Source: Corynebacterium glyciniphilum AJ 3170
GTDB lineage: Bacteria > Actinomycetota > Actinomycetes > Mycobacteriales > Mycobacteriaceae
Reading direction: 5' to 3'
Length of the DNA stretch: 64,000 nt
Assembly (NCBI RefSeq): GCF_007673095.1
Contig: NZ_VDYZ01000005.1
Coordinates: forward strand, 157,294 to 221,293
Part shown: piece by piece, positions 46,164 to 54,866 of the stretch
Layout: each line of letters begins with the position of its first letter
Position numbering within the stretch: the first letter of the stretch is position 1
Notes under the pieces: generated by a model
The model's database searches: none
Told to the model about the DNA's origin: nothing
What the model saw: only the letters and a program-made list of their open reading frames with translations
Position numbers and translations under genes: made by a program

Positions 46164-47222
46164 ATGACGGACACCCTCACACGGCGCCGGACGACGCGGC
46201 TCGCGACCCTTGCGGTGCTGGTGGCTCTGCTGGTCACGGCGGTCGGCATCAATCTCGTCCTCGGCCAGTTCACCCTGTCACCGGCAGAGGTCTGGTCGGC
46301 CCTGGTCCACGGCCCCGGTCGGGGCGACGCGGAAACTACGGGGGAAGCGGCCAGGGCCGCGAACGTCCTCTGGCAGATCCGTCTTCCCCGGATCATGCTG
46401 TGCCTGCTGGTGGGGGCCGCCCTGGCGGTCGCCGGAACACTCCTGCAGGGGCTGTTCGGCAATCCGCTGGCTGAACCCAGCGTCATCGGCGTCACCTCCG
46501 GGGCCGGCGTGGGGGCCGCGGCCGCGATCGTCCTGAACATCACCGTGCTGGGTACGGCGACAGTGCCGGTGCTGGCGTTCCTCGCCGGCGTACTGACCAC
46601 AGTCGCGGTGTACCGCCTGGCGTCGATCAACGGGGAGGTCAGGGTGCTCACCCTGATACTCACTGGCATCGCGGTCAATGCGGTGGCCGGTGCGGCGATC
46701 TCCTTCCTGGTCTTCCTCGCCCCGACCTCGTCACGTGAGCAGGTGATCTTCTGGCAGATGGGCTCGCTGAACGGTGCCCAGTGGAACCAGGTCGCGATCG
46801 TTGCCCTACCCGTGGTCCTGTGCCTGCTCGGATCGGTGGCCATCGCAGGACGGTTGGATGTCCTCAGTCTCGGGGAGCGTGCGGCGGGGCATGCCGGGGT
46901 GAATGTCGCGGTGATGCGCGTCGCGATCATCGGGCTCTCGACGGCGTTGGCCGCACTGGCCGTCAGCTTCGCCGGCATCATCGGTTTCGTCGGTCTGATC
47001 GTGCCCCATATCCTCCGGCAACTCACCGGACCGGCGAACCGCTGGCTAGTGCCGCTGTCGGCCCTGGGCGGCGCGGTACTGCTGTTGCTCGCCGACCTGG
47101 CGTCGCGCACGCTGATTGCCTTCGCGGATCTGCCGATCGGGATCTTCACCGCGCTCGTCGGCGGGCCCACCTTCTTCATCCTGCTGCGCCGCATGCTGAA
47201 GAAGGGCGGTGTCGTCGGATGA
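46164..47222 (+). CDS. FecCD/BtuC-family ABC permease (heme or ferric siderophore)
   Basis: 352 residues with about ten membrane helices and the family signature segments [43 protein letters not shown] (as [11 protein letters not shown]), [13 protein letters not shown] and [13 protein letters not shown]. It forms an importer with the ATPase encoded next, whose ATG overlaps its stop. The sequence cannot distinguish heme from siderophore, but the adjacent heme oxygenase favours heme (HmuU-like). No HmuT-type binding protein lies nearby. ATG 46164 is 4 nt after glnE, with GAGGGA just upstream. Confidence 0.88.
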   Translation: MTDTLTRRRTTRLATLAVLVALLVTAVGINLVLGQFTLSPAEVWSALVHGPGRGDAETTGEAARAANVLWQIRLPRIMLCLLVGAALAVAGTLLQGLFGNPLAEPSVIGVTSGAGVGAAAAIVLNITVLGTATVPVLAFLAGVLTTVAVYRLASINGEVRVLTLILTGIAVNAVAGAAISFLVFLAPTSSREQVIFWQMGSLNGAQWNQVAIVALPVVLCLLGSVAIAGRLDVLSLGERAAGHAGVNVAVMRVAIIGLSTALAALAVSFAGIIGFVGLIVPHILRQLTGPANRWLVPLSALGGAVLLLLADLASRTLIAFADLPIGIFTALVGGPTFFILLRRMLKKGGVVG

Positions 47223-48037
47223 GTGACGGGGTGGTTCTTTCCGCGCGCCGGGTGGTCGTCACGGTCGGTGGTTCGCGGAACGGGCGGCACGGCACCGAGA
47301 TCCTCCACGGTGTCGACCTCGACCTGCGTGAAGGAGAGGTTCTGGGGCTGATCGGGCCGAACGGTGCGGGTAAGTCGACCCTGCTGGGGGCCCTTTCCGG
47401 CGACACCGAACCTGTGTCCGGTGAGGTCCTCCTGGCGGGACGGCCCTACCGGGAGTACGGCGTCCGGGAGGCTGCCAGAACCAGGTCGGTGATGCTGCAG
47501 GACTCGCGTGTGTCATTCTCCCACCTGGTCCGGGACGTCGTGGAGATGGGCCGGTCGGCGTGGGTGGGAAGTCGCGGGTCGACGGAACGTGACGACCGCG
47601 GGACGGACCGCGCGTTGGTCGACGCCTGTCTGGACGACGTCGGCATGCTGGAGATGCAGGATCGTGACGTGACCACGCTGTCGGGTGGTGAACGTGCGCG
47701 GGTGGCCTTCGCCCGGGTGATGGCGCAGCAGGCGCGGTGCACCTTGCTGGACGAGCCGACCGCGGCCATGGACATCGGGCACCAGGAACGCACCATGCGG
47801 TCGGTGCGCCGTGTCGCTGCCGGGGGAGTCGGCGTCATCGTGGTTCTCCACGACCTGAATCTGGCCGCACAGTACTGCGACCGGCTGGCGCTGCTCGGCG
47901 CCGGGCGGATCGAGGCGGTCGGCTCGCCGGCCGAGGTCTGTACCGCCGAGAGGTTGTCCCGGGTCTACGAGTGGCCGGTGAGCGTGGATGAGATGCACGG
48001 TGAACTCTGGATCCGACCGACCCCGGCGGACAGCTGA
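47219..48037 (+). CDS. ABC transporter ATPase (HmuV/FecE-like)
   Basis: 272 residues. Cytoplasmic ATPase of the preceding permease: Walker [10 protein letters not shown] (about 43-51), Q-loop near [11 protein letters not shown], signature [12 protein letters not shown], Walker [13 protein letters not shown], then the switch His in [16 protein letters not shown] overlap with the permease. HmuV assignment rests on the next gene, hmuO. Sixty-odd bases separate the stop from the hmuO promoter. Confidence 0.9.
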   Translation: MSDGVVLSARRVVVTVGGSRNGRHGTEILHGVDLDLREGEVLGLIGPNGAGKSTLLGALSGDTEPVSGEVLLAGRPYREYGVREAARTRSVMLQDSRVSFSHLVRDVVEMGRSAWVGSRGSTERDDRGTDRALVDACLDDVGMLEMQDRDVTTLSGGERARVAFARVMAQQARCTLLDEPTAAMDIGHQERTMRSVRRVAAGGVGVIVVLHDLNLAAQYCDRLALLGAGRIEAVGSPAEVCTAERLSRVYEWPVSVDEMHGELWIRPTPADS

Positions 48038-48139
48038 TCCAACTTTCGGATGATCCCGGGTAAGGGTCTCCATTGTTAGCATGGCCTGTACACGATGTTG
48101 ATCGAACGCGAACAACCGAGGACAGGAACAGAAGCGACG

Positions 48140-48802
48140 ATGGCGACAGCGACCACCCTGCTTTCCGAGCAGCTCCGGGAGGAGACCCGGCAGGCCCATG
48201 AGAATGCGGAACACTCCGTGTTCATGGAGCGTCTGCTGGACGGAAGTCTGGACGCCTCGGCGTTCGTCGCGTTCCAGGAACAGGCGTACCTGTTCTACTC
48301 GGCTCTGGAGGATGCGGTCGACGCCTGCACGGGTGACTCCCGTCTGGGCGCGGTCGCGGACCGTCTGCTGGACCGCCGTGCGGTGCTGCAGGAGGATCTC
48401 CGGGCGCTCGGAGGCACCGTGGGCGCCGCTCCACTTCCGGAGACGGCTGCGTATGTCGCCGAACTGCAGCGCATCGGCCGGGAACGTGACGTCCCGGCAC
48501 TCGTCGCCCACCACTACACCCGGTATCTGGGTGACCTGGCGGGCGGCCAGGTCATCGGCCGGCTCATGACACGCCACTACGGCGTGGCGGAGTCGGGCAC
48601 GGCCTTCTACCGTTTCCCGCACATCGACAAGCCCAAGCGCTACCGGGACGCCTACCGCGGTGCCCTGGACGCGATGGAGCTCGATGACGGGGAGCGGCAC
48701 CGTCTTCTCGCGGCCGCCCGAGCCGCGTTCGCCTACAACTCCGGGGTCTTCGAGGGGCTTCGCAGGGTACTGGAGCACCGTTGGCCCACGATGCTCCATT
48801 AG
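48140..48802 (+). CDS. hmuO: Heme oxygenase HmuO
   Basis: 220 residues. Opens heme to biliverdin, CO and Fe2+. From ATG 48140 the proximal ligand is His20 in RQAHENAEHSVF, the same number as in C. diphtheriae HmuO, and the distal helix has YLGDLAGGQVIGRLM with the conserved glycines. An upstream in-frame ATG (48095) would shift this numbering. GGACAGGAAC lies before the start. The product supplies iron from imported heme, fitting the permease-ATPase pair just upstream. A TAGCAT -10 occurs at 48077-48082; no clear DtxR box was found here. Confidence 0.93.
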   Translation: MATATTLLSEQLREETRQAHENAEHSVFMERLLDGSLDASAFVAFQEQAYLFYSALEDAVDACTGDSRLGAVADRLLDRRAVLQEDLRALGGTVGAAPLPETAAYVAELQRIGRERDVPALVAHHYTRYLGDLAGGQVIGRLMTRHYGVAESGTAFYRFPHIDKPKRYRDAYRGALDAMELDDGERHRLLAAARAAFAYNSGVFEGLRRVLEHRWPTMLH

Positions 48803-48817
48803 GGTAGGCTCACGAAA
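48799..48817 (+). promoter_or_regulatory. Putative DtxR box before the heme-oxygenase-like gene
   Basis: TTAGGGTAGGCTCACGAAA matches the DtxR consensus TTAGGNTAGNCTAACCTAA at 14 of 17 fixed positions. It overlaps the hmuO stop codon and precedes an AT-rich -10 region (AAATATATG), so the following operon is probably iron-repressed. Confidence 0.65.
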
Positions 48818-48861
48818 TATATGTCAGGCAACACAGCGGTGCAACCCGGGACCCGAGGACG

Positions 48862-49575
48862 GTGATTGACTTGCAGCAGCAGACTTCCAGTGCCCACGTC
48901 GGTATCCATGACGGGCTACCTCCACTCGACGCTGTCCGGGTCGGCACCCTCCTGGATGCTGCGGGGGACTCCGCGCTGAACTGTGTACGCCGGTCGACCG
49001 TATTCCGGCGTATGGGGGACGGCACACTGCCGTTCGCCGGACGGGCCGCCTACCTTGAACAGCACTGGGAAGGGTTGCGGATCCTGCATTCCGCGTTGTC
49101 GACCGCCGGGCTCCCTGCCGACGCGGTGGACGCGGTCTCACGTGCCTCCCTGTGTTCAGCGCTGTCCGGGGCCATCGAACAGTTCTCCGGGGCGCTGGAC
49201 CGGGCGCACGCCACCGCCCGGTGGCGTGACCGGCACGTCACCATGCCGTCGATGCTGCAGTTCCGTCGGCATATCGCCGAGCTGCAGGACAGCGGGGACG
49301 TGATCGGTCTGGTCGCTCACACCTACCTGCGGTTGCTTGTCTCAAGGGCCTGCCCCGCACCCGGGGTCGCCGGGCGTGAACCGGAGGAGTTGCAGAGTGC
49401 TGTCGCTGCCGTGGTGCGGGACGAGGAGTCCCTGGAGCTCCTCTCCGAGGAACTCAGTGTGGCGTTGCTGCTGCTGATGCAGCACGGGGCGGACGTCTGC
49501 CGCGGCTACCAGGAGAGAGATGCAGACAGCAGCTGCGCTGTGACGGTGTCGACGATTCGCCGTGCCCTGCGGTGA
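48862..49575 (+). CDS. Heme-oxygenase-fold protein lacking the proximal histidine
   Basis: 237 residues. The pattern SALNCVRRSTVFRRMGDGTLPFAGRAAYLEQHWEGLRILHSAL aligns with the first helices of HmuO (AHENAEHSVFMERLLDGSL ... EQAYLFYSAL), and the C-terminal helices also fit, so the fold is probably that of heme oxygenase. The proximal His position is Leu39 (a Cys is at 41) and the distal GDLAGGQ glycines are absent (YLRLLVSRACPAPG). Canonical heme cleavage is therefore unlikely; heme or bilin binding is possible. GTG 48862 follows GAGGAC. It is preceded by a DtxR-like box, and its TGA overlaps the next GTG. Confidence 0.75.
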   Translation: MIDLQQQTSSAHVGIHDGLPPLDAVRVGTLLDAAGDSALNCVRRSTVFRRMGDGTLPFAGRAAYLEQHWEGLRILHSALSTAGLPADAVDAVSRASLCSALSGAIEQFSGALDRAHATARWRDRHVTMPSMLQFRRHIAELQDSGDVIGLVAHTYLRLLVSRACPAPGVAGREPEELQSAVAAVVRDEESLELLSEELSVALLLLMQHGADVCRGYQERDADSSCAVTVSTIRRALR

Positions 49576-50768
49576 GCGTGACGGCCGACGACGGAATCCG
49601 GGTCAGCGCTGTCGCATTCCTCCGCGACGCGCCTGATGCCGTAGGCGGATGTGAGGTCCTGACCGTCCGCAAACACGGCACCCGTCTGTACCAGTACCCC
49701 GGTGGGAAACCCGAGCCCGGTGAACGTGCCAGCGCCACGGCGGTCCGCGAAGTCGGTGAGGAAACCGGGATCGACGTCCCGCCGTCCTCTCTCGACTTCA
49801 TCGGGGCCTTCACAGCCCCGGCCGCCAACGAGGAGGGCAGGGAAGTCACGGCCGACCTCTTCGTCCATTCCGGCGATGCGGACGTCACCCCGGTCGTCGC
49901 CGCCGAGATCGCCGATGCCCGGTGGGTGCCGGTGGGGACACCGGACCACACACCTGACGACCCGGATCATCCGCTGGCACCGCTGATGTTCAGGACTTTT
50001 CCCTCTCTGGTCGAGGCGACGACGTTCACGAAGCACAATCCGGGACGGCCCGGCGACTGGGAACAGTCCTGCCTGAACTGGCTCGGGGACGCCGCCGGAC
50101 ACGGTGGCGTAGCTGTCGCCGGGGTGCGGGCGCGGACGGACGACGGAGACTTCCTGCTACGCCGGGTCACGTCCGTCCCGCCCGCCGCACCGGCCGCCGA
50201 AGAGTTCGGACGTCGGCTGGCCGTGACCCATGCGAGCGGGGCAGGCTCGTTCGGGGCGGGCCCTGCCGGCTGGCGCGGGCCCGGGTACCAGGGGCCGAAT
50301 GACAGCCTGCTGGAACTGCCGCTCGCCCCGCACCCGACGTGGGGGTCCTACTACGCCGACGTGGTGCTGGCACCGCTGGCACGTCGTGTTCCCGGCGGGA
50401 TCCGGGGGACGGACACACTGCTCGAGAGACTCGCCGCGGGTGACTTCGATGACGGACGTCCGCCGGCCCGGCTGCACGGCGACCTGTGGTCGGGAAACCT
50501 CATGTGGTCGCCTCAGGGGGCGGTCCTCATCGACCCGTCGTCCCACGGTGGACACGGGCTGACCGACCTCGGGTTCCTCAGCATGTTCGGCGCCCCGCAC
50601 CGTGACCGGATCTTCGACGCCTACGCGGAGGCCGCCGAACTGCCCACCGGATGGCGTGAGCTGCTGCCCCTGCACAGGCTCCACGTGCTCTACCTCCACG
50701 CGGCCGTGTTCGGTGGGGGATACGTCGAGGAGGCTGCCTCGACCGTCCGGCACGTACTGTCACTCTAG
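49572..50768 (+). CDS. Nudix hydrolase fused to fructosamine-kinase-family domain
   Basis: 398 residues. Residues ~8-145 are a Nudix domain with a complete Nudix box (GGKPEPGERASATAVREVGEETGI, seen as G-x5-E-x7-REVGEE-x2-G). Residues ~190-398 match the C-lobe of fructosamine/ketosamine-3-kinases: RLAVTHASGAGSFG, RLHGDLWSGNLMW (catalytic Asp, about 300), LIDPSSHGGH, TDLGFLSMFG and LHRLHVLYLHAAVFGGGY. The N-lobe that usually holds the ATP-binding Lys appears shortened to ~50 residues (GVAVAGVRARTDDGDFLLRRV). Deglycation plus nucleotide or sugar-phosphate cleanup is a possible role. GTGA overlap couples it to the heme-oxygenase-like gene. Confidence 0.83.
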   Translation: MSVTADDGIRVSAVAFLRDAPDAVGGCEVLTVRKHGTRLYQYPGGKPEPGERASATAVREVGEETGIDVPPSSLDFIGAFTAPAANEEGREVTADLFVHSGDADVTPVVAAEIADARWVPVGTPDHTPDDPDHPLAPLMFRTFPSLVEATTFTKHNPGRPGDWEQSCLNWLGDAAGHGGVAVAGVRARTDDGDFLLRRVTSVPPAAPAAEEFGRRLAVTHASGAGSFGAGPAGWRGPGYQGPNDSLLELPLAPHPTWGSYYADVVLAPLARRVPGGIRGTDTLLERLAAGDFDDGRPPARLHGDLWSGNLMWSPQGAVLIDPSSHGGHGLTDLGFLSMFGAPHRDRIFDAYAEAAELPTGWRELLPLHRLHVLYLHAAVFGGGYVEEAASTVRHVLSL

Positions 50769-50788
50769 GGATATGCGACACTGGGGCC

Positions 50789-51298
50789 ATGACCGATCAG
50801 ACCTCCGAGGTTTCTTCGCTGGCCCGGCTTGATTCGATGCACCGGGTGTCCGGGAGGTACGTGCCGGCCCGCTACGTGTCGGACCTGCCGTGGACCATCG
50901 TCCCCGTGATCGCAGCGGTGGTCGCCGCACTGCTCGTACCCGGTCTCGTCTCCACGATTCTCTGGGCCGTGGCCGCGGTACTCATGGTGCTGCTCATCTG
51001 GCAGATCTGGCTCATCCCCGCCCAGGCCTCCCGGAAGCGGTGGGTGGAGACCGAGGACGAGCTGCTGATCACCAAAGGACGGCTGTGGTGGACCTTCACC
51101 GTGGTTCCCTACGGGAGGATCCAGTATGTCGACGTCACCTCCGGCCCCGTGGAACGGGCCTTCGGGATCAAACAGGTCAAGTTGCACACCGCCTCCTCGA
51201 CGAGTGATTCGACGGTGGTGGGACTCGCTGCCGCCGACGCCGACGCCCTGCGTGACCGCCTGGCCGTCGCCGCGCGGGAGAGGATGAGCGGGCTGTGA
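50789..51298 (+). CDS. Bacterial PH-domain (bPH2) membrane protein, short
   Basis: 169 residues. Two hydrophobic helices at about 35-75 (IVPVIAAVVAALLVPGL, LWAVAAVLMVLLIW) precede a bPH2/YdbS domain at about 85-160 (WVETEDELLITKGRLWWTFTVVPYGRIQYVDVTSGPVERAFGIKQVKLHTA). YdbS-YdbT pairs are uncharacterised, with a role in Bacillus antimicrobial resistance reported. ATG 50789 follows GACACT by 6 nt. It is coupled to the next gene by a GTGA overlap, so the two are YdbS- and YdbT-like. Confidence 0.85.
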   Translation: MTDQTSEVSSLARLDSMHRVSGRYVPARYVSDLPWTIVPVIAAVVAALLVPGLVSTILWAVAAVLMVLLIWQIWLIPAQASRKRWVETEDELLITKGRLWWTFTVVPYGRIQYVDVTSGPVERAFGIKQVKLHTASSTSDSTVVGLAAADADALRDRLAVAARERMSGL

Positions 51299-52737
51299 CC
51301 GGTGACATGACCGGTGACGTGACCGATGACATCGCCGACGGCCAGTGGCGTCGTGTCCACCCGCTGAGCCCACTGCTGCGCATGTGGGCGGTCCTCGTCG
51401 GTATCGTCGCCGTCATCGCCGCCCAGCAGGCGGAGACCCTGGGGAGACTACGCGACCTGCTGGAGGATTCCCCGCTGCCCACGGGGCTGGTCGTCGTGGC
51501 GGTCCTCGTGGCGATTCCGGTCGTCTTCCTCATCGGCTGGGTCGTCTCACTGCCGTGGTGGAGGGCCGCCGGTTACCGGATCGACGGGGAGGAGATCGCT
51601 GTCCGACGGGGAGTGGTCTCCCGACAGCTACGGACCGCGCGCTTCGACCGCGTCCACGCCGTCGACCTGGTCGAGCCGCTCGCACCCCGCCTGTTCCGCC
51701 TGGCGGGGGTCAAAGTGGAGACAGCCGGAGGCTCCGGGAGCTCAGTCGCGGTCGAGTACCTCCCGCGCCAGGATGCTGAGGACCTGCGGTCCCACCTGCT
51801 CAGCCTGGTCCACGGCGTTCCCGGACAGTCGGACCACGGGGATGATGCGACGGAGGACCACGGCAGTGCCGTCGTCCCCATGATCCCGATCACCCGCTCC
51901 CTCGTGGCGGCGGCGCTGTCCGGTGCCACCGTGCTGGTGGTGGCGGGCGCTGCCGTCGCTCTCGCGACCCCCGCCGGACTGGCGGTCCTCCTGCCGGTCC
52001 TGGCGGGTGCCGTGCCCTGGGTCTGGGGAGTGCTGAACACCAGTTGGCGGTTCACCGCCACCCTGGACGGGGAAGTCCTGGGAATCACCTTCGGCCTGAC
52101 GGAACGACGCCGGCAATCCGTCCCTCTGGCACGGGTTCACGCGGTGGAGGTGTCGCAGCCCGTGGCCTGGCGGCTGCTCGGCTGGTGGAAAGTCCGGGTT
52201 GACGTGGCAGGATACGGTGCGGAGTCTTCGTCGGACGGCTCGACGAGCACCGTTCTCCCGGTCGGTGACCTGTCCCTTGCCCTCCATGTTCTCGAGACAC
52301 TCACGCCGCTCGACAGCCCGGCCATTGCCGCAGTGGCGCATCCGGAGGGACGCGCCCGCGACGGCTTCCCGACCGCACACACCTACCTGAGCCCACGGAA
52401 TGCCCGCTGGGTGTCGCCCGTGGACCGCACACGCCAAGGCACCACCCTGGTCTCGGATCCCGGGGGTGGCGGCCAGCTGACGGCGGTCGTCTCCCACCAC
52501 GGGTTGTTCCGCCGCGCCGTGTCCGTGATCTCCCCGGCACATATCCAGGAACTCAGCTACCGGCGGGGACCGGTGCAGAAAGCGCTGGGTCTCGCGGGGG
52601 TGCGCTTCGACCTCGTACCGGGGCCGGTGTCGATGTCGGGGCGCGATCTCACGACCGCGGACGCGGTCGACCTCGTCACCCGGCTGCGTGCCCGGCGTCT
52701 TCCCGAACCGGAGACTCCCGCCGTCCGTCCGGAGTGA
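51295..52737 (+). CDS. Bacterial PH-domain (bPH2) membrane protein, YdbT-like
   Basis: 480 residues with several bPH2 modules and four membrane helices. First helices at about 25-85, first PH module about 95-165 (YRIDGEEIAVRRGVVSRQLRTARFDRVHAVDLVEPLAPRLFRLAGVKVETAGG), second helix pair about 200-245, second module about 250-325 (RFTATLDGEVLGITFGLTERRRQSVPLARVHAVEV), third module about 375-465 (QGTTLVSDPGG ... YRRGPVQKALGLAGVRFDLVPG). Function is unknown. It partners the short bPH2 protein upstream. The 3' end overlaps the convergent GT87 gene by 62 nt. Confidence 0.85.
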   Translation: MTGDMTGDVTDDIADGQWRRVHPLSPLLRMWAVLVGIVAVIAAQQAETLGRLRDLLEDSPLPTGLVVVAVLVAIPVVFLIGWVVSLPWWRAAGYRIDGEEIAVRRGVVSRQLRTARFDRVHAVDLVEPLAPRLFRLAGVKVETAGGSGSSVAVEYLPRQDAEDLRSHLLSLVHGVPGQSDHGDDATEDHGSAVVPMIPITRSLVAAALSGATVLVVAGAAVALATPAGLAVLLPVLAGAVPWVWGVLNTSWRFTATLDGEVLGITFGLTERRRQSVPLARVHAVEVSQPVAWRLLGWWKVRVDVAGYGAESSSDGSTSTVLPVGDLSLALHVLETLTPLDSPAIAAVAHPEGRARDGFPTAHTYLSPRNARWVSPVDRTRQGTTLVSDPGGGGQLTAVVSHHGLFRRAVSVISPAHIQELSYRRGPVQKALGLAGVRFDLVPGPVSMSGRDLTTADAVDLVTRLRARRLPEPETPAVRPE

Positions 52738-54016
52738 AGGCCCACCAGACGCAGGTGGCGGCCAGAATGACGACCGCCACATTGCGCAGCAGCAGTGCAA
52801 CCGCGGCGACCAGGTACGGCGGGTTGAAGATCAGCCAGTCGTAGAAGACGGGGTAGACCAGCGTAGTCAGCACCGCCGAGAGCAGAATCTCCACCGCAAT
52901 CACGGTGACGACACGTCGGCGGGACGTCAGCAGAGCGACAGCCACGACCGGGGCCACCCATGCCAGGTACTGCGGCGAGAAGACCTTGTTGGTCACGATG
53001 ATCAGCATGATCAGGGCCACACTGAATGACACCGCACGCACCGGTGTCCAGTCGTCCCGCCACAGTCGTGCCACGGCCCAGACCACGGCGGTGACGATCG
53101 TCGCCGCCGTCAGCAGGGTCATCACCGTCAGGGTGACGTCGATGCCGGGCCCGGCGATCTCATAACTCTTGGAAGCCGCGTAGCTGATGGACCAGGGCGT
53201 GCCACCGTCTCCGCGTGCCAGCGCCGAGGCGAGGATCCACGGTGTCGCGGCGATGGATTCGACCTGCAGGCCCCGGTCCCCCTGGTAGGTCAGTGGAGAG
53301 ATGAGACGGTCGACACCGCCGACGAGTACGACGACCAGGCACAGCACCGCCAGCGAACCGAAGAACCAGCACACCCGCGCCCACGTCGACGCCCGGCGGA
53401 TTCCGCCGACCAGGGCAGCTCCGAGTACACCGGGCCACAGCTTCATCATCGTCGCTGCGGCCAGCAGCACCGTCGCCAGGCGTGACCGGCGGGATCCGGC
53501 CAGCAGCAGCGCTGCGAAACCGGCGACGAGCAGGCCCGGGAAGATATCCAGGCGGGTGAGGAAGATCGGCCCGGACAGACCGGCGAAAAGGATCCAGAAC
53601 CAGGCGGGCCAGGCGTCCTCCCCCGTGCCCGACCGCCACAGATACCAGGTGAAGAGAGCGGAGAGCAGCACGGACAGACTGATGAAGCCGACCACGAACG
53701 CGTCCTCCGTGCCGGTGTCGGCACGCTGTCCGCCGAGTGTGGAGACCCGCTCGACGAGACGTGCGGGCCAGGTGCCGACCTCGGGATACTCGTCCATGGC
53801 ACCGGCATCGATCCCGGTGAGTCCCCTGAAGTAGTAGCGGATGTCGCCGGTGGAGGTCCCCGCCGAGAGAATCCATGCGACGGGAACCAGGTGGGCGATG
53901 AGCCAGCCGACCGCGACGACGGCGGGGTGGGTCGACCACCGCCGCCGGGGGGTCGGAAGGGCTGCGGCCGCTGAGCTCGTGGATGTCACAGACTCGAATC
54001 CTATCGGAGACGACAT
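52676..54016 (-). CDS. GT87-family polyprenyl-phosphate-mannose-dependent mannosyltransferase-like protein
   Basis: 446 residues with about ten membrane helices. Near the N-terminus a DIRYYF segment with catalytic-type Asp follows the first helix, and repeated loops resemble the DUF2029/GT87 family that includes mycobacterial PimE and the corynebacterial MptC-type alpha-1,2-mannosyltransferases. Lipomannan or PIM mannosylation is therefore likely, but which acceptor is unknown. ATG 54016 is the first Met that keeps the membrane domain and begins the conserved N-terminus. It is convergent with the YdbT-like gene, overlapping by 62 nt at their 3' ends. Confidence 0.8.
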   Translation of the reverse strand: MSSPIGFESVTSTSSAAAALPTPRRRWSTHPAVVAVGWLIAHLVPVAWILSAGTSTGDIRYYFRGLTGIDAGAMDEYPEVGTWPARLVERVSTLGGQRADTGTEDAFVVGFISLSVLLSALFTWYLWRSGTGEDAWPAWFWILFAGLSGPIFLTRLDIFPGLLVAGFAALLLAGSRRSRLATVLLAAATMMKLWPGVLGAALVGGIRRASTWARVCWFFGSLAVLCLVVVLVGGVDRLISPLTYQGDRGLQVESIAATPWILASALARGDGGTPWSISYAASKSYEIAGPGIDVTLTVMTLLTAATIVTAVVWAVARLWRDDWTPVRAVSFSVALIMLIIVTNKVFSPQYLAWVAPVVAVALLTSRRRVVTVIAVEILLSAVLTTLVYPVFYDWLIFNPPYLVAAVALLLRNVAVVILAATCVWWAFTPDGRRESPVREDAGHAAG

Positions 54017-54073
54017 GTGCCCCGGTGCCCCCGGCCGTCCGGCGACACGCCCGTGGCGTATAAGTTGTTGTGA

Positions 54074-54817
54074 ATGGAACTTATACTGCTGGTCTTCGTC
54101 ACGATCCTCATCGGGTCCTGCATGCAGCGGGTCTCCGGTATGGGGGTCGGGCTGATCGGTGGCCCGGTGCTCAGCATCGCCATCGGCCCGGTCGAAGGCA
54201 TCATGGTGATCAACGTGCTCGCGGCGATCAACGCCGCGATGTCCACGATGACCGTGCGCAGGGACGTCGACTGGGGGAAATTCGCCCTGATCGGTTCCGT
54301 GATGGTGCTGGGGGCGGTTCCCGGCACCTGGCTGATCCACGTGATGTCGCCTGCGGTGCTGCAGATTGTCGTCGGGGCACTGCTGTTGATCGCCCTCGGG
54401 GTCACCAGTTTCGGCAAACGGTACATCCCCGCTGTCTCGGGAAAACTTCCGGCGGCGGTGTCGGGTGTGATCGGAGGATTCAGCAACACCTTGGCCGGTG
54501 TGGCGGGACCGGTGATCACGGTGTACGCCCAGGCCTCGCGCTGGGACCAGCGGACCTTCGCCGCGACGCTGCAGCCCCTGTTCATCGTCTCCGGGCTGGT
54601 CAGTTTCGCCATCAAGTACTTCACGGGGGCGGGCGACATCTCCAGCGAACCCTGGGGTATCTGGCCGGCGGCGATGGTGGCGATGGTTATCGGCATCGCC
54701 GCGGGAATGGTGTTCAGCCGCCGGATTGAGCGGGAGAAGGCACGGGTGCTCGCCGTGGCGATGGCAGCGCTGGGAGGAGTGACGGTACTGGTGCGGGGGA
54801 TTCTGTCACTCCTGTGA
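54074..54817 (+). CDS. TauE/SafE (TSUP) family membrane permease
   Basis: 247 residues with about eight hydrophobic helices. The N-terminal SCMQRVSGMGVGLIGGPVLSIAIGP segment and the repeat-like GVIGGFSNTLAGVAGPVITVYAQ in the second half are the two-fold repeat of TSUP transporters, which move sulfite, sulfonates or other anions. No substrate can be assigned. A TATAAG element lies just upstream (54059-54064), 9 nt before ATG 54074, so it may be leaderless. The MFS gene follows 49 nt later on the same strand. Confidence 0.87.
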   Translation: MELILLVFVTILIGSCMQRVSGMGVGLIGGPVLSIAIGPVEGIMVINVLAAINAAMSTMTVRRDVDWGKFALIGSVMVLGAVPGTWLIHVMSPAVLQIVVGALLLIALGVTSFGKRYIPAVSGKLPAAVSGVIGGFSNTLAGVAGPVITVYAQASRWDQRTFAATLQPLFIVSGLVSFAIKYFTGAGDISSEPWGIWPAAMVAMVIGIAAGMVFSRRIEREKARVLAVAMAALGGVTVLVRGILSLL

Positions 54818-54866
54818 CCGGGGCGGGAGGCATTGCAGGAGGTACCGGGGTCTAAGGTGGGCATAC

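Noticed and set aside
40628..47308. A 2226-codon frame without stops on the minus strand running from the panB end across glnA2, glnE and the FecCD permease.
   Set aside because: Only the last 278 codons (panB) look like protein. The rest is antisense to well-supported genes, with repetitive Arg, Pro and Gly; it reflects GC-rich codon structure.
48040..48090. A DtxR box upstream of hmuO.
   Set aside because: GGTAAGGG and GTTAGCATGG give only partial matches to the consensus, well below the site at 48799.
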